From DATLXU01 sp035575515 (lineage in GTDB: Bacteria; Acidobacteriota; Blastocatellia; UBA7656), in contig DATLXU010000062.1 of NCBI GenBank assembly GCA_035575515.1, forward strand, positions 1-64,000: a stretch of 64,000 bases of DNA, in the 5' to 3' direction. The position numbers and the translations under genes are program-made. Below are positions 1-8,832 of the stretch, piece by piece. The notes beneath the pieces are model-generated. The model was not told the origin of the DNA, searched no databases, and saw nothing but the letters and a program-made list of their open reading frames with translations. Every line of letters begins with the position of its first letter. Positions within the stretch are counted from its first letter, which is position 1.

Positions 1-251
1 TTGCTCATACGTTAAAGTTTGAGGTCAGAATGTTTATCGTAGATTTGACAGGCCCAGACATAGAGTTGGATGAGTTGATTTTCGATAAACCCAATTCTAT
101 AACTCTTTGTCGGTCTGACTTTCTACTCTTGATTCGCATCATTAACTTTAGGTCATCGTGGCCGAATCATATCCTGTAGGTTGGCGAGGTGAGGTTATAG
201 CAATTGCCGGAAAGATACGTTGTATGAATAGGCGGGGCGCTCGATGTTGAA
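1..251. other. Non-coding left edge
   Basis: No open frame with a ribosome binding site is visible on either strand. The stretch is visibly richer in A and T than the genes that follow. It probably lies downstream of the minus-strand acyl-CoA dehydrogenase and may contain the end or promoter of a gene outside the window. Confidence 0.5.
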
Positions 252-288
252 AACGCGCCGCGACTGTTCGCAGGCATCGCGGCGCGTT
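252..288 (-). terminator. Hairpin terminator after the acyl-CoA dehydrogenase
   Basis: A perfect 12-bp inverted repeat (AACGCGCCGCGA at 252-263, complement at 277-288) with a 13-nt loop lies 27 bp beyond the stop codon of the minus-strand gene. Read on the minus strand, the stem ends in a short T run. The stem is GC-rich and correctly placed for an intrinsic terminator, although the U-tract is short. Confidence 0.6.
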
Positions 289-315
289 CTGGTGAATAGA
301 TGTTGCGCGAAGAAT

Positions 316-1500
316 CTACACGTCGCCGATTATGAGCTTCGCTATAGTTTGAAGCTGCATATTCGACGTGCCTTCGTAAATCTTTCCTATCTTCGCGTCG
401 CGGTAATACTTCTCAGCCGGGTAGTCCTTCGTATAGCCGTAGCCGCCGTAAAGCTCGACGACCTGCGACGTGACATGCTCGGCCACGTCCGAAGAGAAGA
501 GCTTCGCCATCGCAGCTTCTTTCACGAAATTCTCGCCCGCGTCTTTCAGCCGCGCCGCGTTATAGACCATCAATCGCGCCGCCTCAAGCTCGGTCGCAAT
601 CTGCGCGAGCTGAAACTGCACTCCTTGAAATGACGCGATTGGTTTTCCAAACTGCTGCCGCTCTTTCGCGTAGCTGATTCCATATTCGAGCGCGCCTTGT
701 GAGAGTCCAACCATCTGCGCGCCTATCCCTATGCGACCTTCGTTCAATGTCTCGATAGCGATTTTATAACCTTTGCCGACCTCGCCGAGCACGTTCTCTT
801 TTTTCACCGCGCAATCTTCGAGTATCAATTCGCACGTCGAGCTTGCGCGGATGCCGAGCTTATTCTCTTTTTTGCCGACGGTGAAGCCCTCGAAGCCGCG
901 CTCGACAAGAAAAGCGGTGATGCCGCGATACCCCTTCGATGGGTCAACCGTCGCGAAGACGATGAACAATCCGGCTTCGGCTCCGTTCGTTATCCAGAGC
1001 TTTCGTCCGTTGAGCACGTAATGGTCGCCCTTGTCTTCGGCGCGCGTTGCAAGTCCGAATGCGTCTGAGCCTGAGCCTGCTTCAGATAGCGCGTAAGCGC
1101 CGACCGTGTCTGCGGCAAGTCGAGTGAGGTATCGCTTCTTCTGGTCTTCGTTTGCCCAGCGCATGACGGCGTTGTTGACCAGCGTGTTTTGCACGTCGAC
1201 TATCACTCCAGCCGAAGCGTCGGCGCGCGAAAGCTCTTCGACGGCCAGAATTGAATTAAAGAAGCTGCCGCCCTGCCCGCCGTACTCTTCGGGGATGTGA
1301 ATGCCCATCAAGCCAAGCTCGAAGAATTGATTGATGATGTCGCGGTTGAACTTTCCAGCCTCGTCCATCTCGGCTGCGACGGGTCGAACCTGTTGGTCGG
1401 CGAACTCGCGCACCGACTGGCGGAATAACAGTTCTTCATCCGTGAGAGAGGTGAGCGGGCGCGGCGCGCTCTCCGTGTGCGAATGAGCGGGTGTGGTCAT
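316..1500 (-). CDS. Acyl-CoA dehydrogenase (short-chain/butyryl type)
   Basis: Flavoenzyme that introduces the alpha-beta double bond into acyl-CoA in fatty-acid or branched-chain amino-acid oxidation, passing electrons to electron-transfer flavoprotein. The 394-residue product has the usual length and order: an N-terminal helical domain, a middle beta domain with ALSEAGSGSD (137-146, family signature), and a C-terminal helical domain. YEGTSN (375-380) supplies the expected catalytic Glu376. A longer frame starts 48 bp upstream, but AGGAG sits 8 nt before the ATG at 1500, so I use that start. It is a single-gene unit followed by a hairpin. Substrate chain length cannot be read from sequence; the layout resembles short-chain and butyryl-CoA dehydrogenases. 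Confidence 0.95.
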   Translation of the reverse strand: MTTPAHSHTESAPRPLTSLTDEELLFRQSVREFADQQVRPVAAEMDEAGKFNRDIINQFFELGLMGIHIPEEYGGQGGSFFNSILAVEELSRADASAGVIVDVQNTLVNNAVMRWANEDQKKRYLTRLAADTVGAYALSEAGSGSDAFGLATRAEDKGDHYVLNGRKLWITNGAEAGLFIVFATVDPSKGYRGITAFLVERGFEGFTVGKKENKLGIRASSTCELILEDCAVKKENVLGEVGKGYKIAIETLNEGRIGIGAQMVGLSQGALEYGISYAKERQQFGKPIASFQGVQFQLAQIATELEAARLMVYNAARLKDAGENFVKEAAMAKLFSSDVAEHVTSQVVELYGGYGYTKDYPAEKYYRDAKIGKIYEGTSNMQLQTIAKLIIGDV

Positions 1501-1765
1501 TGAATCAACTCCTGTATTGAAAGATCGCGTGTATGAATATTCCAGCAAAGGTTCAATCTAGCACGCGCGTTTTGCGCGGTGCAAGCTGACAGGCTTCGCC
1601 TTTGATGGCCTGCTTTGGCGCTGATATGATTGCAGTACGCGGTGAACTTGCTTCAACGGCCTTTCGTAGTAAAGCAGGGTTGCGCTGTCGAAATCGATTA
1701 TCATAATTGGCGAATGAGAGCGCGGCTGTTCGATCAATTAGTCGCGCTTGCTCGACGGAGGTTTT

Positions 1766-2269
1766 ATGTATTGCCCGCATTGTGGATCGGATTCCGCGCC
1801 GGGTTTGAAATATTGCAAGCGTTGCGGGGCGAACCTCGCGGCGCAATCTCAGGAAGGCGGAGACTACACGCCGCCGGTGAAATTGACGAGCGCGCTGTGG
1901 GCGCTCGCGCTCGCGACCGTGGCGATTTGCCTGGGCGGACTTGGCATAGTCATTTCGAGCGCATACGATCTTGCGCGCCCGATCTTTTCAAACGAGATGC
2001 GAAGCGGCGATCCGACGCCTGTTGCGATAACGATGATAGTTTTCGGCTCGGTCACTGTGCTCGGTGTAATCTTCATGCTGATAAAACTGTTTGCGCGCAT
2101 CGCCGGAATAACCGAGCCGCCGCGCGAATCTTCTCAAAAAATAAAATCGGTTGTGAGCGCGCCGCCCGTCGCGCAGATAGCCGCGCCGCCTGCCGTCATG
2201 CCGAGTGTGACCGAAAACACCACGCGCAGCTTCGAGCAGGTTTATCGCGAGCCGCGCGAACGCGAATGA
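1766..2269 (+). CDS. Zinc-ribbon membrane protein, paralog 1
   Basis: A 167-residue protein that begins with a zinc ribbon (MYCPHCG then CKRCG about 12 residues later, four Cys ligands). Two hydrophobic segments follow (about 42-64 and 87-107), then a proline/alanine-rich tail ending in a conserved motif (SVTENTTR followed by a VYRE-type sequence). An ATG with GGAGG 4 nt upstream at 1766 is preferred to the TTG at 1748. The next gene is a paralog with the same architecture and tail, and an ABC exporter follows. Function is unknown; such ribbons with membrane anchors are common in Acidobacteriota. The cytoplasmic ribbon and tail could be a protein-protein interaction module. Confidence 0.8.
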   Translation: MYCPHCGSDSAPGLKYCKRCGANLAAQSQEGGDYTPPVKLTSALWALALATVAICLGGLGIVISSAYDLARPIFSNEMRSGDPTPVAITMIVFGSVTVLGVIFMLIKLFARIAGITEPPRESSQKIKSVVSAPPVAQIAAPPAVMPSVTENTTRSFEQVYREPRERE

Positions 2270-2368
2270 TGGATTGCGCGCTCTGCCCCGTTGCATTTGT
2301 TTAAGCTATGCCGTTATGCTGCCGGGCGAGCTGATGTCTTGAAAAGATTTCAGCGTTAGGAGGCGACG

Positions 2369-2836
2369 ATGTATTGTCCAGATTGCGGTACGGAATGCGC
2401 TGAAGGCTTGAGGTTCTGCACGCGCTGCGGCGTGAGCCTGACTAAAGAATTGAAATCGGAGCAGCCAAAGATAAGCTTCGGCAAGCTCGCGGCGATGTTC
2501 TGGGCCATCGCCATCTTCGGCTTGGTCTCGATAAGCGCGCTTGCGGGCATAATGATTCCGCTCACGATCTTTCACGCGGGCAAAGAGGTTATCGTGCCGG
2601 TGATGATATTCGGCTCAGGCGCGATAATCACAATCGCCGCGCTGCTCATACGCCAACTGGCTCGACTCATCAGCATCGTAAAAGGCGAAGATGAAGCGTC
2701 ACAGCGCCCGCGCCCCGTTGCGAGCCGTCGCACAGACCCGCAGCTCGCCGCGCCGCCGAGAGCTTTCGGCAGCGTAACGGAAAACACGACTCGCACCTTC
2801 GATCCCGTTTACAGGGATTCTGAGACGCGAGAATAA
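2369..2836 (+). CDS. Zinc-ribbon membrane protein, paralog 2
   Basis: A 155-residue protein with the layout of its upstream neighbour: an N-terminal zinc ribbon (MYCPDCG and CTRCG), two predicted membrane helices (about 38-62 and 72-94), a polar linker, and a C-terminal SVTENTTR motif followed by a VYR-type sequence. The start is well supported by AGGAGG 6 nt before the ATG. The tail motif is better conserved between the two copies than the linker before it, so it is probably functional. The gene lies 45 bp before the ABC ATPase gene and may be co-transcribed with it. I cannot assign a function. Confidence 0.8.
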   Translation: MYCPDCGTECAEGLRFCTRCGVSLTKELKSEQPKISFGKLAAMFWAIAIFGLVSISALAGIMIPLTIFHAGKEVIVPVMIFGSGAIITIAALLIRQLARLISIVKGEDEASQRPRPVASRRTDPQLAAPPRAFGSVTENTTRTFDPVYRDSETRE

Positions 2837-2881
2837 CCATTGCCCTGAAGGTTGAAAATTTTTCGCTCCCCGGAGATTTCG

Positions 2882-3814
2882 ATGAACGTTGTGGAATTGA
2901 AGAACGTGTCGAAGCGATTCGACAGCTTCGTCGCCGTCAAGGATTTATCATTCGAAGTGCGACAGGGCACGATATTCGGGCTGCTTGGCCCGAACGGCGC
3001 GGGTAAAACGACCACGATTCGCATGATCGTAAACATCTTCGCGCCCGATGACGGCGATGTTTTGGTCATGGGCCGTCACATGACCGCAGACCTGCAATCA
3101 TCAATCGGCTACCTGCCCGAAGAGCGCGGCCTTTATAAGAAGATGGCCATAGGCGCGCAGTTGGAATTCTTCGCCAGCCTCAAAGGTCTCGACCCGAAGC
3201 AGGCCGCGCGCCGCGCCGATGAGTGGCTCGCGCGCCTTGAGCTTTCCGATTGGAAGAACAAGAAGTCGCAGGAGCTGTCGAAGGGCATGCAGCAGAAGGT
3301 TCAGTTCATAGCGACCGTCATCCATGAGCCTGAGCTTCTGATTCTGGATGAGCCTTTTTCCGGTCTCGACCCTGTTAGCGTCAACCTGCTCAAGGGAATC
3401 ATTTTGGATTTGAAGAAGCAAGGGAAGACCATAATTTTTTCGACGCACCAGATGGAGCAGGTCGAGCAGATGTGCGACGACATCTGTTTGATCAATCACG
3501 CGACGAAAGTTTTAGGCGGGAGCCTGCGCGAAGTGAAGCGAAGGTTTGGGCGCAACACGGTGATAATTGATTACGAAGGCCCGGACGATTTTCTAAGCGA
3601 CAGTCTGGTCAAGCGTGTGAATCGTTTCGCGAACTACAGCGAAATAGTGCTTGGCGAAGCAGCGGATGCGCAGGAGCTTCTCAAGCGCGCTATTGCTTCA
3701 GGCGCGCGAGTCAATCGCTTTGAGATGGTCGAGCCTTCGTTGAACGAAATCTTCATCGAGTGCGTTACAGGCAAATCGCAAGCGGCAAAACAACCGGCTG
3801 AAATCGGAGTGTAG
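2882..3814 (+). CDS. ABC transporter ATP-binding protein (NatA-like)
   Basis: Cytoplasmic ATPase of a two-gene ABC exporter. Walker A GPNGAGKTT, signature LSKGMQQKVQF, Walker B LLILDEPFSGLDP and the switch His in STHQMEQ are all present. The C-terminal 80 residues form the DUF4162-type extension typical of Na+/drug/lipid exporters of the NatA/YhaQ group. A TTG start at 2852 is possible, but the ATG at 2882 has GGAG 6 nt upstream and begins the normal family N-terminus (MNVVELKNVSKRF). The permease gene starts 3 bp after this stop, indicating translational coupling. The substrate is unknown. Confidence 0.93.
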   Translation: MNVVELKNVSKRFDSFVAVKDLSFEVRQGTIFGLLGPNGAGKTTTIRMIVNIFAPDDGDVLVMGRHMTADLQSSIGYLPEERGLYKKMAIGAQLEFFASLKGLDPKQAARRADEWLARLELSDWKNKKSQELSKGMQQKVQFIATVIHEPELLILDEPFSGLDPVSVNLLKGIILDLKKQGKTIIFSTHQMEQVEQMCDDICLINHATKVLGGSLREVKRRFGRNTVIIDYEGPDDFLSDSLVKRVNRFANYSEIVLGEAADAQELLKRAIASGARVNRFEMVEPSLNEIFIECVTGKSQAAKQPAEIGV

Positions 3815-3817
3815 GCG

Positions 3818-5119
3818 ATGAAAAAAATATTCGTCATCATCAGGCGCGAATACCTCGTGCGCGTTCGCACGCGCGCATTTCTGCTGAGCACCATAGCCAG
3901 CCCGATTCTCCTGCTAGCTTTCATTGTGGTGCCGACTCTTTTGATAATTCGCGGCGGCGGCGACCGCCAGGTAATCGTGCTCGATCAAAGCGGCGACCCG
4001 GCACTCTTCAATCTTATTCAGGAAAAAGCGAAGACGGCTCCGCAGGAAAGCGATTATGCGACGACAGGCGGGCCGCGCCCCGTCGAGACGCGATTCGCGC
4101 TCACGCAGACGGTCGTGCCGCCCGATAAAGATATTGACGAGCTGAAGCGACAATATAACAGCGAAGTCGAGAAGGATTCCGATAAAGCCTACGTCGTTTT
4201 GCGGCAGGGCATACTCGACGGCGTCGAGCCTGAGTATTACGGAAAGAACGTGAGCGACTTCGGCATAAAAGACCTTGAGCGAGCGATAAACACGGCGGTC
4301 ATTCAACGCCGGCTGATGCTTGCTGGCTTCGATGAAGAAAAAGTGCTGAAATACATGAAGCAGGTCGAGATGAAGACGTTTCGCGTGAGCGCGTCGGGAG
4401 AGTCCGAGCAGAGCGGATTTCAGCTCTTCCAGGTCGCGTTTGCCATGCTCTTTTTCATCTACGTTACGGTCCTCGCCTATGGCATATCGGTGATGCGAGG
4501 CGTGATAGAAGAGAAACAGTCGCGCATAGTCGAGGTCATAGTATCTTCGGTCAAGCCCGTCCAGATGATGCTTGCAAAACTGATAGGCATAGGGCTTGTC
4601 GGCCTGACGCAGTACGTTATCTGGGTGCTTGCGGCGGTCCTTATAGCCGTGAGTGGCGCGGCCTTTTTTGCAACTAACGGAATCGCTCTGCCGAATGTGC
4701 CAGTGAGCCTGCTCATCTACTTTGTCGTCTTTTTCGTGCTCGGATACTTTCTCTATGCCACGCTGTATGCGATGGTCGGCGCGATTGTGTCGAGCGAGGA
4801 AGAAGCGCAGCACGTGCAGTTTCCCGTGATGATTCTGATTGTGGTGCCGATGTTGCTTTTCGGAATGGTGATGAGAAACCCTAACAGCGCGATGTCAATA
4901 GTCCTCTCGCTGATTCCGTTCTTCACGCCCACACTGATGATGCTCAGAATAGCCGTCATCAATCCGCCGCTGTGGCAGATTGTTCTGTCAATGGTTCTGA
5001 TGGTGCTGACGATACTTGGGGCCGTGTGGGTAGCGGCGAGAATCTATCGCGTCGGCATACTGATGTATGGCAAGCGACCGAGCCTGGCCGAGCTTGGCCG
5101 CTGGCTGCGCTATGCCTGA
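3818..5119 (+). CDS. ABC-2 type transporter permease (NatB-like)
   Basis: A 433-residue membrane subunit partnering the preceding ATPase. One membrane segment lies near residues 20-45, followed by a large extracytoplasmic region (about 46-200). Five or six helices fill the C-terminal half, with a loop that includes a GVIEEKQSRIVEVI stretch typical of NatB/YhaP permeases. Length and topology match the ABC2_membrane_3 family. It starts 3 bp after the ATPase stop and its own stop lies 39 bp before a small secreted-protein gene. Sodium, antibiotic or lipid export are all possible; sequence alone does not decide. Confidence 0.9.
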   Translation: MKKIFVIIRREYLVRVRTRAFLLSTIASPILLLAFIVVPTLLIIRGGGDRQVIVLDQSGDPALFNLIQEKAKTAPQESDYATTGGPRPVETRFALTQTVVPPDKDIDELKRQYNSEVEKDSDKAYVVLRQGILDGVEPEYYGKNVSDFGIKDLERAINTAVIQRRLMLAGFDEEKVLKYMKQVEMKTFRVSASGESEQSGFQLFQVAFAMLFFIYVTVLAYGISVMRGVIEEKQSRIVEVIVSSVKPVQMMLAKLIGIGLVGLTQYVIWVLAAVLIAVSGAAFFATNGIALPNVPVSLLIYFVVFFVLGYFLYATLYAMVGAIVSSEEEAQHVQFPVMILIVVPMLLFGMVMRNPNSAMSIVLSLIPFFTPTLMMLRIAVINPPLWQIVLSMVLMVLTILGAVWVAARIYRVGILMYGKRPSLAELGRWLRYA

Positions 5120-5158
5120 TGTGAGTTGAGCGGCTTGAATAATGACAGGGCAATGCCT

Positions 5159-5728
5159 ATGAGCCTTCAATTATTGAAGCACGGCGCGCTCGCGCTTTTT
5201 ATAATGATGGTTGCGTTAGCGCAATCTTCATCGGCGCAGCAAAACCTTTCCGATATTGCGCGGCTCGTTCGGCTCGAAGGCTCTTTTGGAACTGAGATAC
5301 CCGCGAAGGCTGACTTGCCCGCTGAGCCGATTGAGCCGCTCATTGCGCTCGGCGCTGTCAGGATAGAAGCGGATTCGATGGGGTTTCACACGCGCCTATG
5401 GCCAAGTGTTGAGATCGTTAATAAAGACGCCGCGCGAACGATTACAGAGGTTTTGTTGCGGCTCGATATTTACGACGAAGAGCTTCGCGTCTTGAGCAGA
5501 AGCATCCCTCTCTCTGAAAAAGTGAAGGCTGAGCCGAAAGCGAGCGCGTCCATGTCCGTGCGGTTTGCTGCGATCTTGCCGGACAGGATGCTCATATTGA
5601 TTCAAATAGCCAGCATCAAATTCGCAGATGGGTCCGCGTGGCGTCCGCCCGTTGAATGCTCTCTAGCAGAAGATTTCAAATCCTTGACCTGCAAATCCAT
5701 ATCTATTTCCAACAGGCCCGGCCACTAA
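5159..5728 (+). CDS. Small secreted protein, unknown function
   Basis: A 189-residue protein with a clear signal peptide (hydrophobic core about residues 8-22, cleavage probably after an SSA-like site near 24). The mature part is predicted beta-rich, with no motif I recognise and a few Cys near the C-terminus. The ATG at 5159 is chosen because AGGG lies 8 nt upstream; an ATG at 5153 is also possible. It follows the ABC permease by 39 bp and is probably part of that transcript, so it may work in the periplasm with the exporter. The sequence resembles single-domain interaction proteins (segment with WPSVEIVNKDAARTI), but this is only an impression. Confidence 0.7.
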   Translation: MSLQLLKHGALALFIMMVALAQSSSAQQNLSDIARLVRLEGSFGTEIPAKADLPAEPIEPLIALGAVRIEADSMGFHTRLWPSVEIVNKDAARTITEVLLRLDIYDEELRVLSRSIPLSEKVKAEPKASASMSVRFAAILPDRMLILIQIASIKFADGSAWRPPVECSLAEDFKSLTCKSISISNRPGH

Positions 5729-6136
5729 ATCCGAATCTAATTCTCTCGCGCCGCGCGCGATAAAGCCTCAGACTAGTTTCCGATTAAGGGCAAATTTACC
5801 TGATTTTGTAATTGACAATAAATGTTGTTTGGCTTATTCTTGCGCCTGCGCTTGATGTATTTTTGGCAGTGTCTTTGCGCAACCCTAAAGCAGTACCATA
5901 AACACGCTTAAGCGCGCGCTCCTCTAACTGAACTGCCATATACAGCTTGGCCTCGTATCAATGACAAGAACAGGTTGTTCACAGGGTTGAGTCTAAGAAC
6001 CGACATCCAAGCTCTTTTGGTTTGATTGTGTGATTGATCAGATTTAATCCAAAAGGAAAAGGATTTCTTGGTTCCGATCAAGGCAAAAACCCCTTAAGAC
6101 CGCCGGTTTCATCCGGCAATAACAGGAGAAGTTAGT
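5729..6136. other. Intergenic region with promoter and long 5' leader
   Basis: This 408-bp gap holds a good sigma-70-like promoter near 5812-5840 and then about 290 nt of apparent untranslated leader before the secreted protein gene. A short hairpin (GCCGG/CCGGC around 6101-6117) lies just before the ribosome binding site AGGAG. I do not recognise a known riboswitch. No other open frame with a start signal is visible. Confidence 0.6.
5812..5840 (+). promoter_or_regulatory. Sigma-70-type promoter
   Basis: TTGACA (5812-5817), a 17-bp spacer and TATTCT (5835-5840) form a near-consensus promoter directed at the post-COAP-1 secreted protein gene. The local sequence is AT-rich compared with flanking genes. 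Transcription would begin near 5847. Confidence 0.6.
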
Positions 6137-7723
6137 ATGAAGAAGAGTATGCCCCTACGATTAGTGATTGTTTTCGCGATGCTCGGCCTGCTCTGGTCTG
6201 GCTTGATTATCCCACCCGGAACGCCAGTCCGAGCAAATTCAGCCGTCACGATAAAGCCCGAAAGTATGGGTAGCTGGGTATTCCAAATGGTTGGCTCAGG
6301 AACCGGAGGGTTCGAAACCGGTCCGGCGGTCTTGGGCACCGGAAGCTTGGAACTCAAGGTTGGCGGAATCGTGTTGCCGAATCTTGACCGCACGGAGTTT
6401 CGCAATACAAGCTATAACGGCGTGAAGCTCAGCGACCTCTCTGAGCTTTCTTACGACACTTTCATTTCATCAGGCTCAGGCTGCGCCGCCCCATACATCC
6501 TCTTGAGCGTGGATGTAGACGGGGACGGCCATTTCGATCCTGACAACAGCCCTGATGACGGTTTATTCTTCGAGCCGTGCTACCAGACTGGTCAGTACAT
6601 CACCGAGCCGCCCGGCCAGACAATCATCCCGCAGAACGGCGGGGTTGTCTTGCATAATAGCTGGCAGCACTGGGATGCTCTGCATGGCGGCTGGTGGTCT
6701 GCCAAATATGGCGGTCAAGGGGGACCGCCGCTCACGACGATTTCTGGATATATCAGTAATCTCGCCACACTGTTCCCGGATTTCGTCCCAACGATTGTCA
6801 ACACGAGTGAGTGCCTTGGCGGCGTGAGGGTTCGAGTCGGTCCCGGCGATGTTGTCTGGAATAATTTTGAAGGCAACGTTGACAATCTCAAGATCGGCGT
6901 TAATGGCGCGGACACCCTCTATGATTTTGAACCCGGCCCTGCGCCGGTCTCGCCGCTGGTTGTTGATAATGTGACGGTCAGTCCTAATGTGCTGGCCGCG
7001 AATTCTACGACGCCTCAGAATGTGACTTTGAGCGCGACCATCAAGGGAAGCTCCAACATACTCGGCGCTGAATACAGCACCGATGGCGGAACGACGTGGC
7101 ATCCGATGAACGCCACAGATGGAGCGTTCAATGAGCCGAACGAAGACGGCGTCGAGAACGTCTCTGTGACTATCAATAATGTCTTTGCCAACTCGCGGGT
7201 GATCGGCTTCTCTGTGAGAGGAAGAATCTGCGGCGTCGAAAGTCCTGAAGGGAGCGCTCTGCTGGCAGTTTACGATCCCGGCTCCGGGTTTGTCACAGGC
7301 GGAGGCTGGATCAACTCGCCAGCAGGCGCTTTCAAAGCAAAACCAGAGCTGAGCGGCAGGGCAACGTTCGGTTTTGTCTCCAAGTATCAAAAAGGCGCGA
7401 CTATTCCAACCGGAGAGACCGAGTTCCAGTTCCGCGTCGCGAATTTCAATTTCCAAAGCAGCAGTTACGACTGGCTGGTAATTGCCGGAGCGAGAGCGCA
7501 GTACAAAGGTATGGGCACGGTAAACGGCGCGGGCAATTATGGCTTTATGCTCACAGCCATTGACGGACAGGTCAGCGGCGGCGGCGGATTCGATAAGTTC
7601 CGCATGAAGATATGGGACAAAAACAACGGAGACGCCATAATCTATGACAACCAGATGGGCGACACAGATAATGCTGTTCCTACAACAGTGATTGGCGGAG
7701 GCAGCATCGTCATTCACAAGTAA
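6137..7723 (+). CDS. Secreted post-COAP-1 domain protein
   Basis: A 528-residue exported protein. Residues 1-33 are a Sec signal peptide (charged start, hydrophobic core, ending near VRAN). The first 250 residues are a beta-rich carbohydrate-binding-like region with an Asp-rich DVDGDGHFD calcium-type loop. Residues about 275-375 look like an Ig-like domain. Residues about 383-528 match the post-COAP-1 C-terminal domain type (FVTGGGWI start, repeated Gly/aromatic strands, SIVIHK end). No sorting signal is visible. A good ribosome binding site (AGGAG, 10 nt before ATG) supports the start. The gene stands alone behind its own promoter. The role is probably structural or adhesive at the surface; no catalytic motif is visible. 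Confidence 0.8.
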   Translation: MKKSMPLRLVIVFAMLGLLWSGLIIPPGTPVRANSAVTIKPESMGSWVFQMVGSGTGGFETGPAVLGTGSLELKVGGIVLPNLDRTEFRNTSYNGVKLSDLSELSYDTFISSGSGCAAPYILLSVDVDGDGHFDPDNSPDDGLFFEPCYQTGQYITEPPGQTIIPQNGGVVLHNSWQHWDALHGGWWSAKYGGQGGPPLTTISGYISNLATLFPDFVPTIVNTSECLGGVRVRVGPGDVVWNNFEGNVDNLKIGVNGADTLYDFEPGPAPVSPLVVDNVTVSPNVLAANSTTPQNVTLSATIKGSSNILGAEYSTDGGTTWHPMNATDGAFNEPNEDGVENVSVTINNVFANSRVIGFSVRGRICGVESPEGSALLAVYDPGSGFVTGGGWINSPAGAFKAKPELSGRATFGFVSKYQKGATIPTGETEFQFRVANFNFQSSSYDWLVIAGARAQYKGMGTVNGAGNYGFMLTAIDGQVSGGGGFDKFRMKIWDKNNGDAIIYDNQMGDTDNAVPTTVIGGGSIVIHK

Positions 7724-7737
7724 AGCTGGCACAACAA

Positions 7738-7768
7738 GAGGTGCGCTGGCGGCATACCATCGCACCTC
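7738..7768. terminator. Convergent-gene hairpin
   Basis: GAGGTGCG (7738-7745) and its complement CGCACCTC (7761-7768) flank a 15-nt loop between two convergent genes. It lacks a U-tract on either strand, so termination is plausible but not certain. Confidence 0.4.
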
Positions 7769-7810
7769 AACATATCTGCCAACACCAATTGTTTTCGCGC
7801 AAGCTGCTTG

Positions 7811-8827
7811 CTATTTGACCACTGGCGGCAGAACCGTAATGTTGTCCTTATCCCTGCTCAACAGCGCAGCCGCTACGCCTGCGCCCACGCCTGCGGCGAT
7901 CAATAACCCTATCCAGGCGTTGCGCGAAGCATTCGATTCATTCGTCACTTTGATTTGCCCCGTCCACGAAGTCCTCGTTCCTTCGACTGTCGCAGAGATG
8001 GAGATTGTTCCCTTCACATGGTTTGCAGTGAAGGGAACTGCGGCGATTCCGTCGGCGTTCGTCGTCGCAAGAAAAGTCGTTCCCGCCATCGTTCCCAGTC
8101 CTAGCGTGCCCAACCTCTTGCCCACCGCAGGGTCGAGCGCGAATAGAACGGGCACGCCCGGAACCGGCCTGTCGTCTTCAATGACCTGAAGGCGAATATA
8201 GGTCAGACCACCGCCGCGCACGCTGATGTCAGTGCCGTGGCCAACGGGATGCAGGCTGTATTGATGCTGCATAGTTTGTTGTTCGACGCGCACCGCGCCG
8301 ACCCTCGCATTAACTACAGCCGCGCCATCCTTCGCAGCAAGGCTGAAGCTCGCGCCCTCCGAGCTTAGGTAAGCCGAGCCGCAGGCGCGAATGTATGCGC
8401 AAGCGCCGAACTCAAGTCTCACGTCCACGTTTCCATTGATGAGCGAAGCAACTAGCGCGCGACCGGGCTTATCGTTATCGAGCATAGTTCGCGCGGTTGA
8501 GAGCCTGACGCTTGCTCCTCTTGCTAAGGTCACCGCTCCAATCAAATCAAGCGAGACGGCGAGGCTCGCATCTGCTGGCGCTTGGAGCAGGTCGCCAGCC
8601 CAGATGAATTGCTCGCCGTACTGGCGCGCTCCGTTGATGGCGAACCCCGCGCGGCTCAAACCGTTTTCGGTGACTTTGCCGATGGGACCGACAAAAGCCG
8701 TGGCGTAAAGGCGAATCGGTTTTTCACGATCAGCCGCGCCGTCATCGGCCTGCGCACGTTTCGGCAGAAGGCCGATTATCAATGCCAGCACCAGACACGA
8801 GATTACTAAGTAGAGTTTGTGTTTCAT
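7811..8827 (-). CDS. FecR-like secreted/membrane protein with Ig-like domain
   Basis: A 338-residue protein with a signal peptide (1-27, ending RAQA). A FecR-type region (about 35-200) contains the typical pattern of a sensitised surface, an autotransported-like VTLARGASVRLS strand and a paired Cys segment around FGACAYIRACGSAY. An Ig-like domain (about 205-300) precedes one C-terminal membrane helix (about 305-325) and a short charged tail. It starts 5 bp after the stop of the large HYR/DUF11 protein gene on the same strand, so the two are very probably co-transcribed. No ECF sigma or anti-sigma gene is nearby, so classic FecR signalling is not supported; an envelope structural role is more likely. 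Confidence 0.7.
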   Translation of the reverse strand: MKHKLYLVISCLVLALIIGLLPKRAQADDGAADREKPIRLYATAFVGPIGKVTENGLSRAGFAINGARQYGEQFIWAGDLLQAPADASLAVSLDLIGAVTLARGASVRLSTARTMLDNDKPGRALVASLINGNVDVRLEFGACAYIRACGSAYLSSEGASFSLAAKDGAAVVNARVGAVRVEQQTMQHQYSLHPVGHGTDISVRGGGLTYIRLQVIEDDRPVPGVPVLFALDPAVGKRLGTLGLGTMAGTTFLATTNADGIAAVPFTANHVKGTISISATVEGTRTSWTGQIKVTNESNASRNAWIGLLIAAGVGAGVAAALLSRDKDNITVLPPVVK

Positions 8828-8832
8828 TGCTC

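Noticed and set aside
244..633. A 129-codon plus-strand frame at the left edge
   Set aside because: It overlaps the C-terminal coding part of the acyl-CoA dehydrogenase in antisense and is rich in Arg and Leu, as expected of a shadow frame.
2852..2881. A TTG start for the ABC ATPase
   Set aside because: The ATG at 2882 has a ribosome binding site and starts the conserved N-terminus.
6563..7765. A 400-codon minus-strand frame opposite the post-COAP-1 protein gene
   Set aside because: The plus-strand gene has a signal peptide, family domain and ribosome binding site. The reverse frame has none of these.
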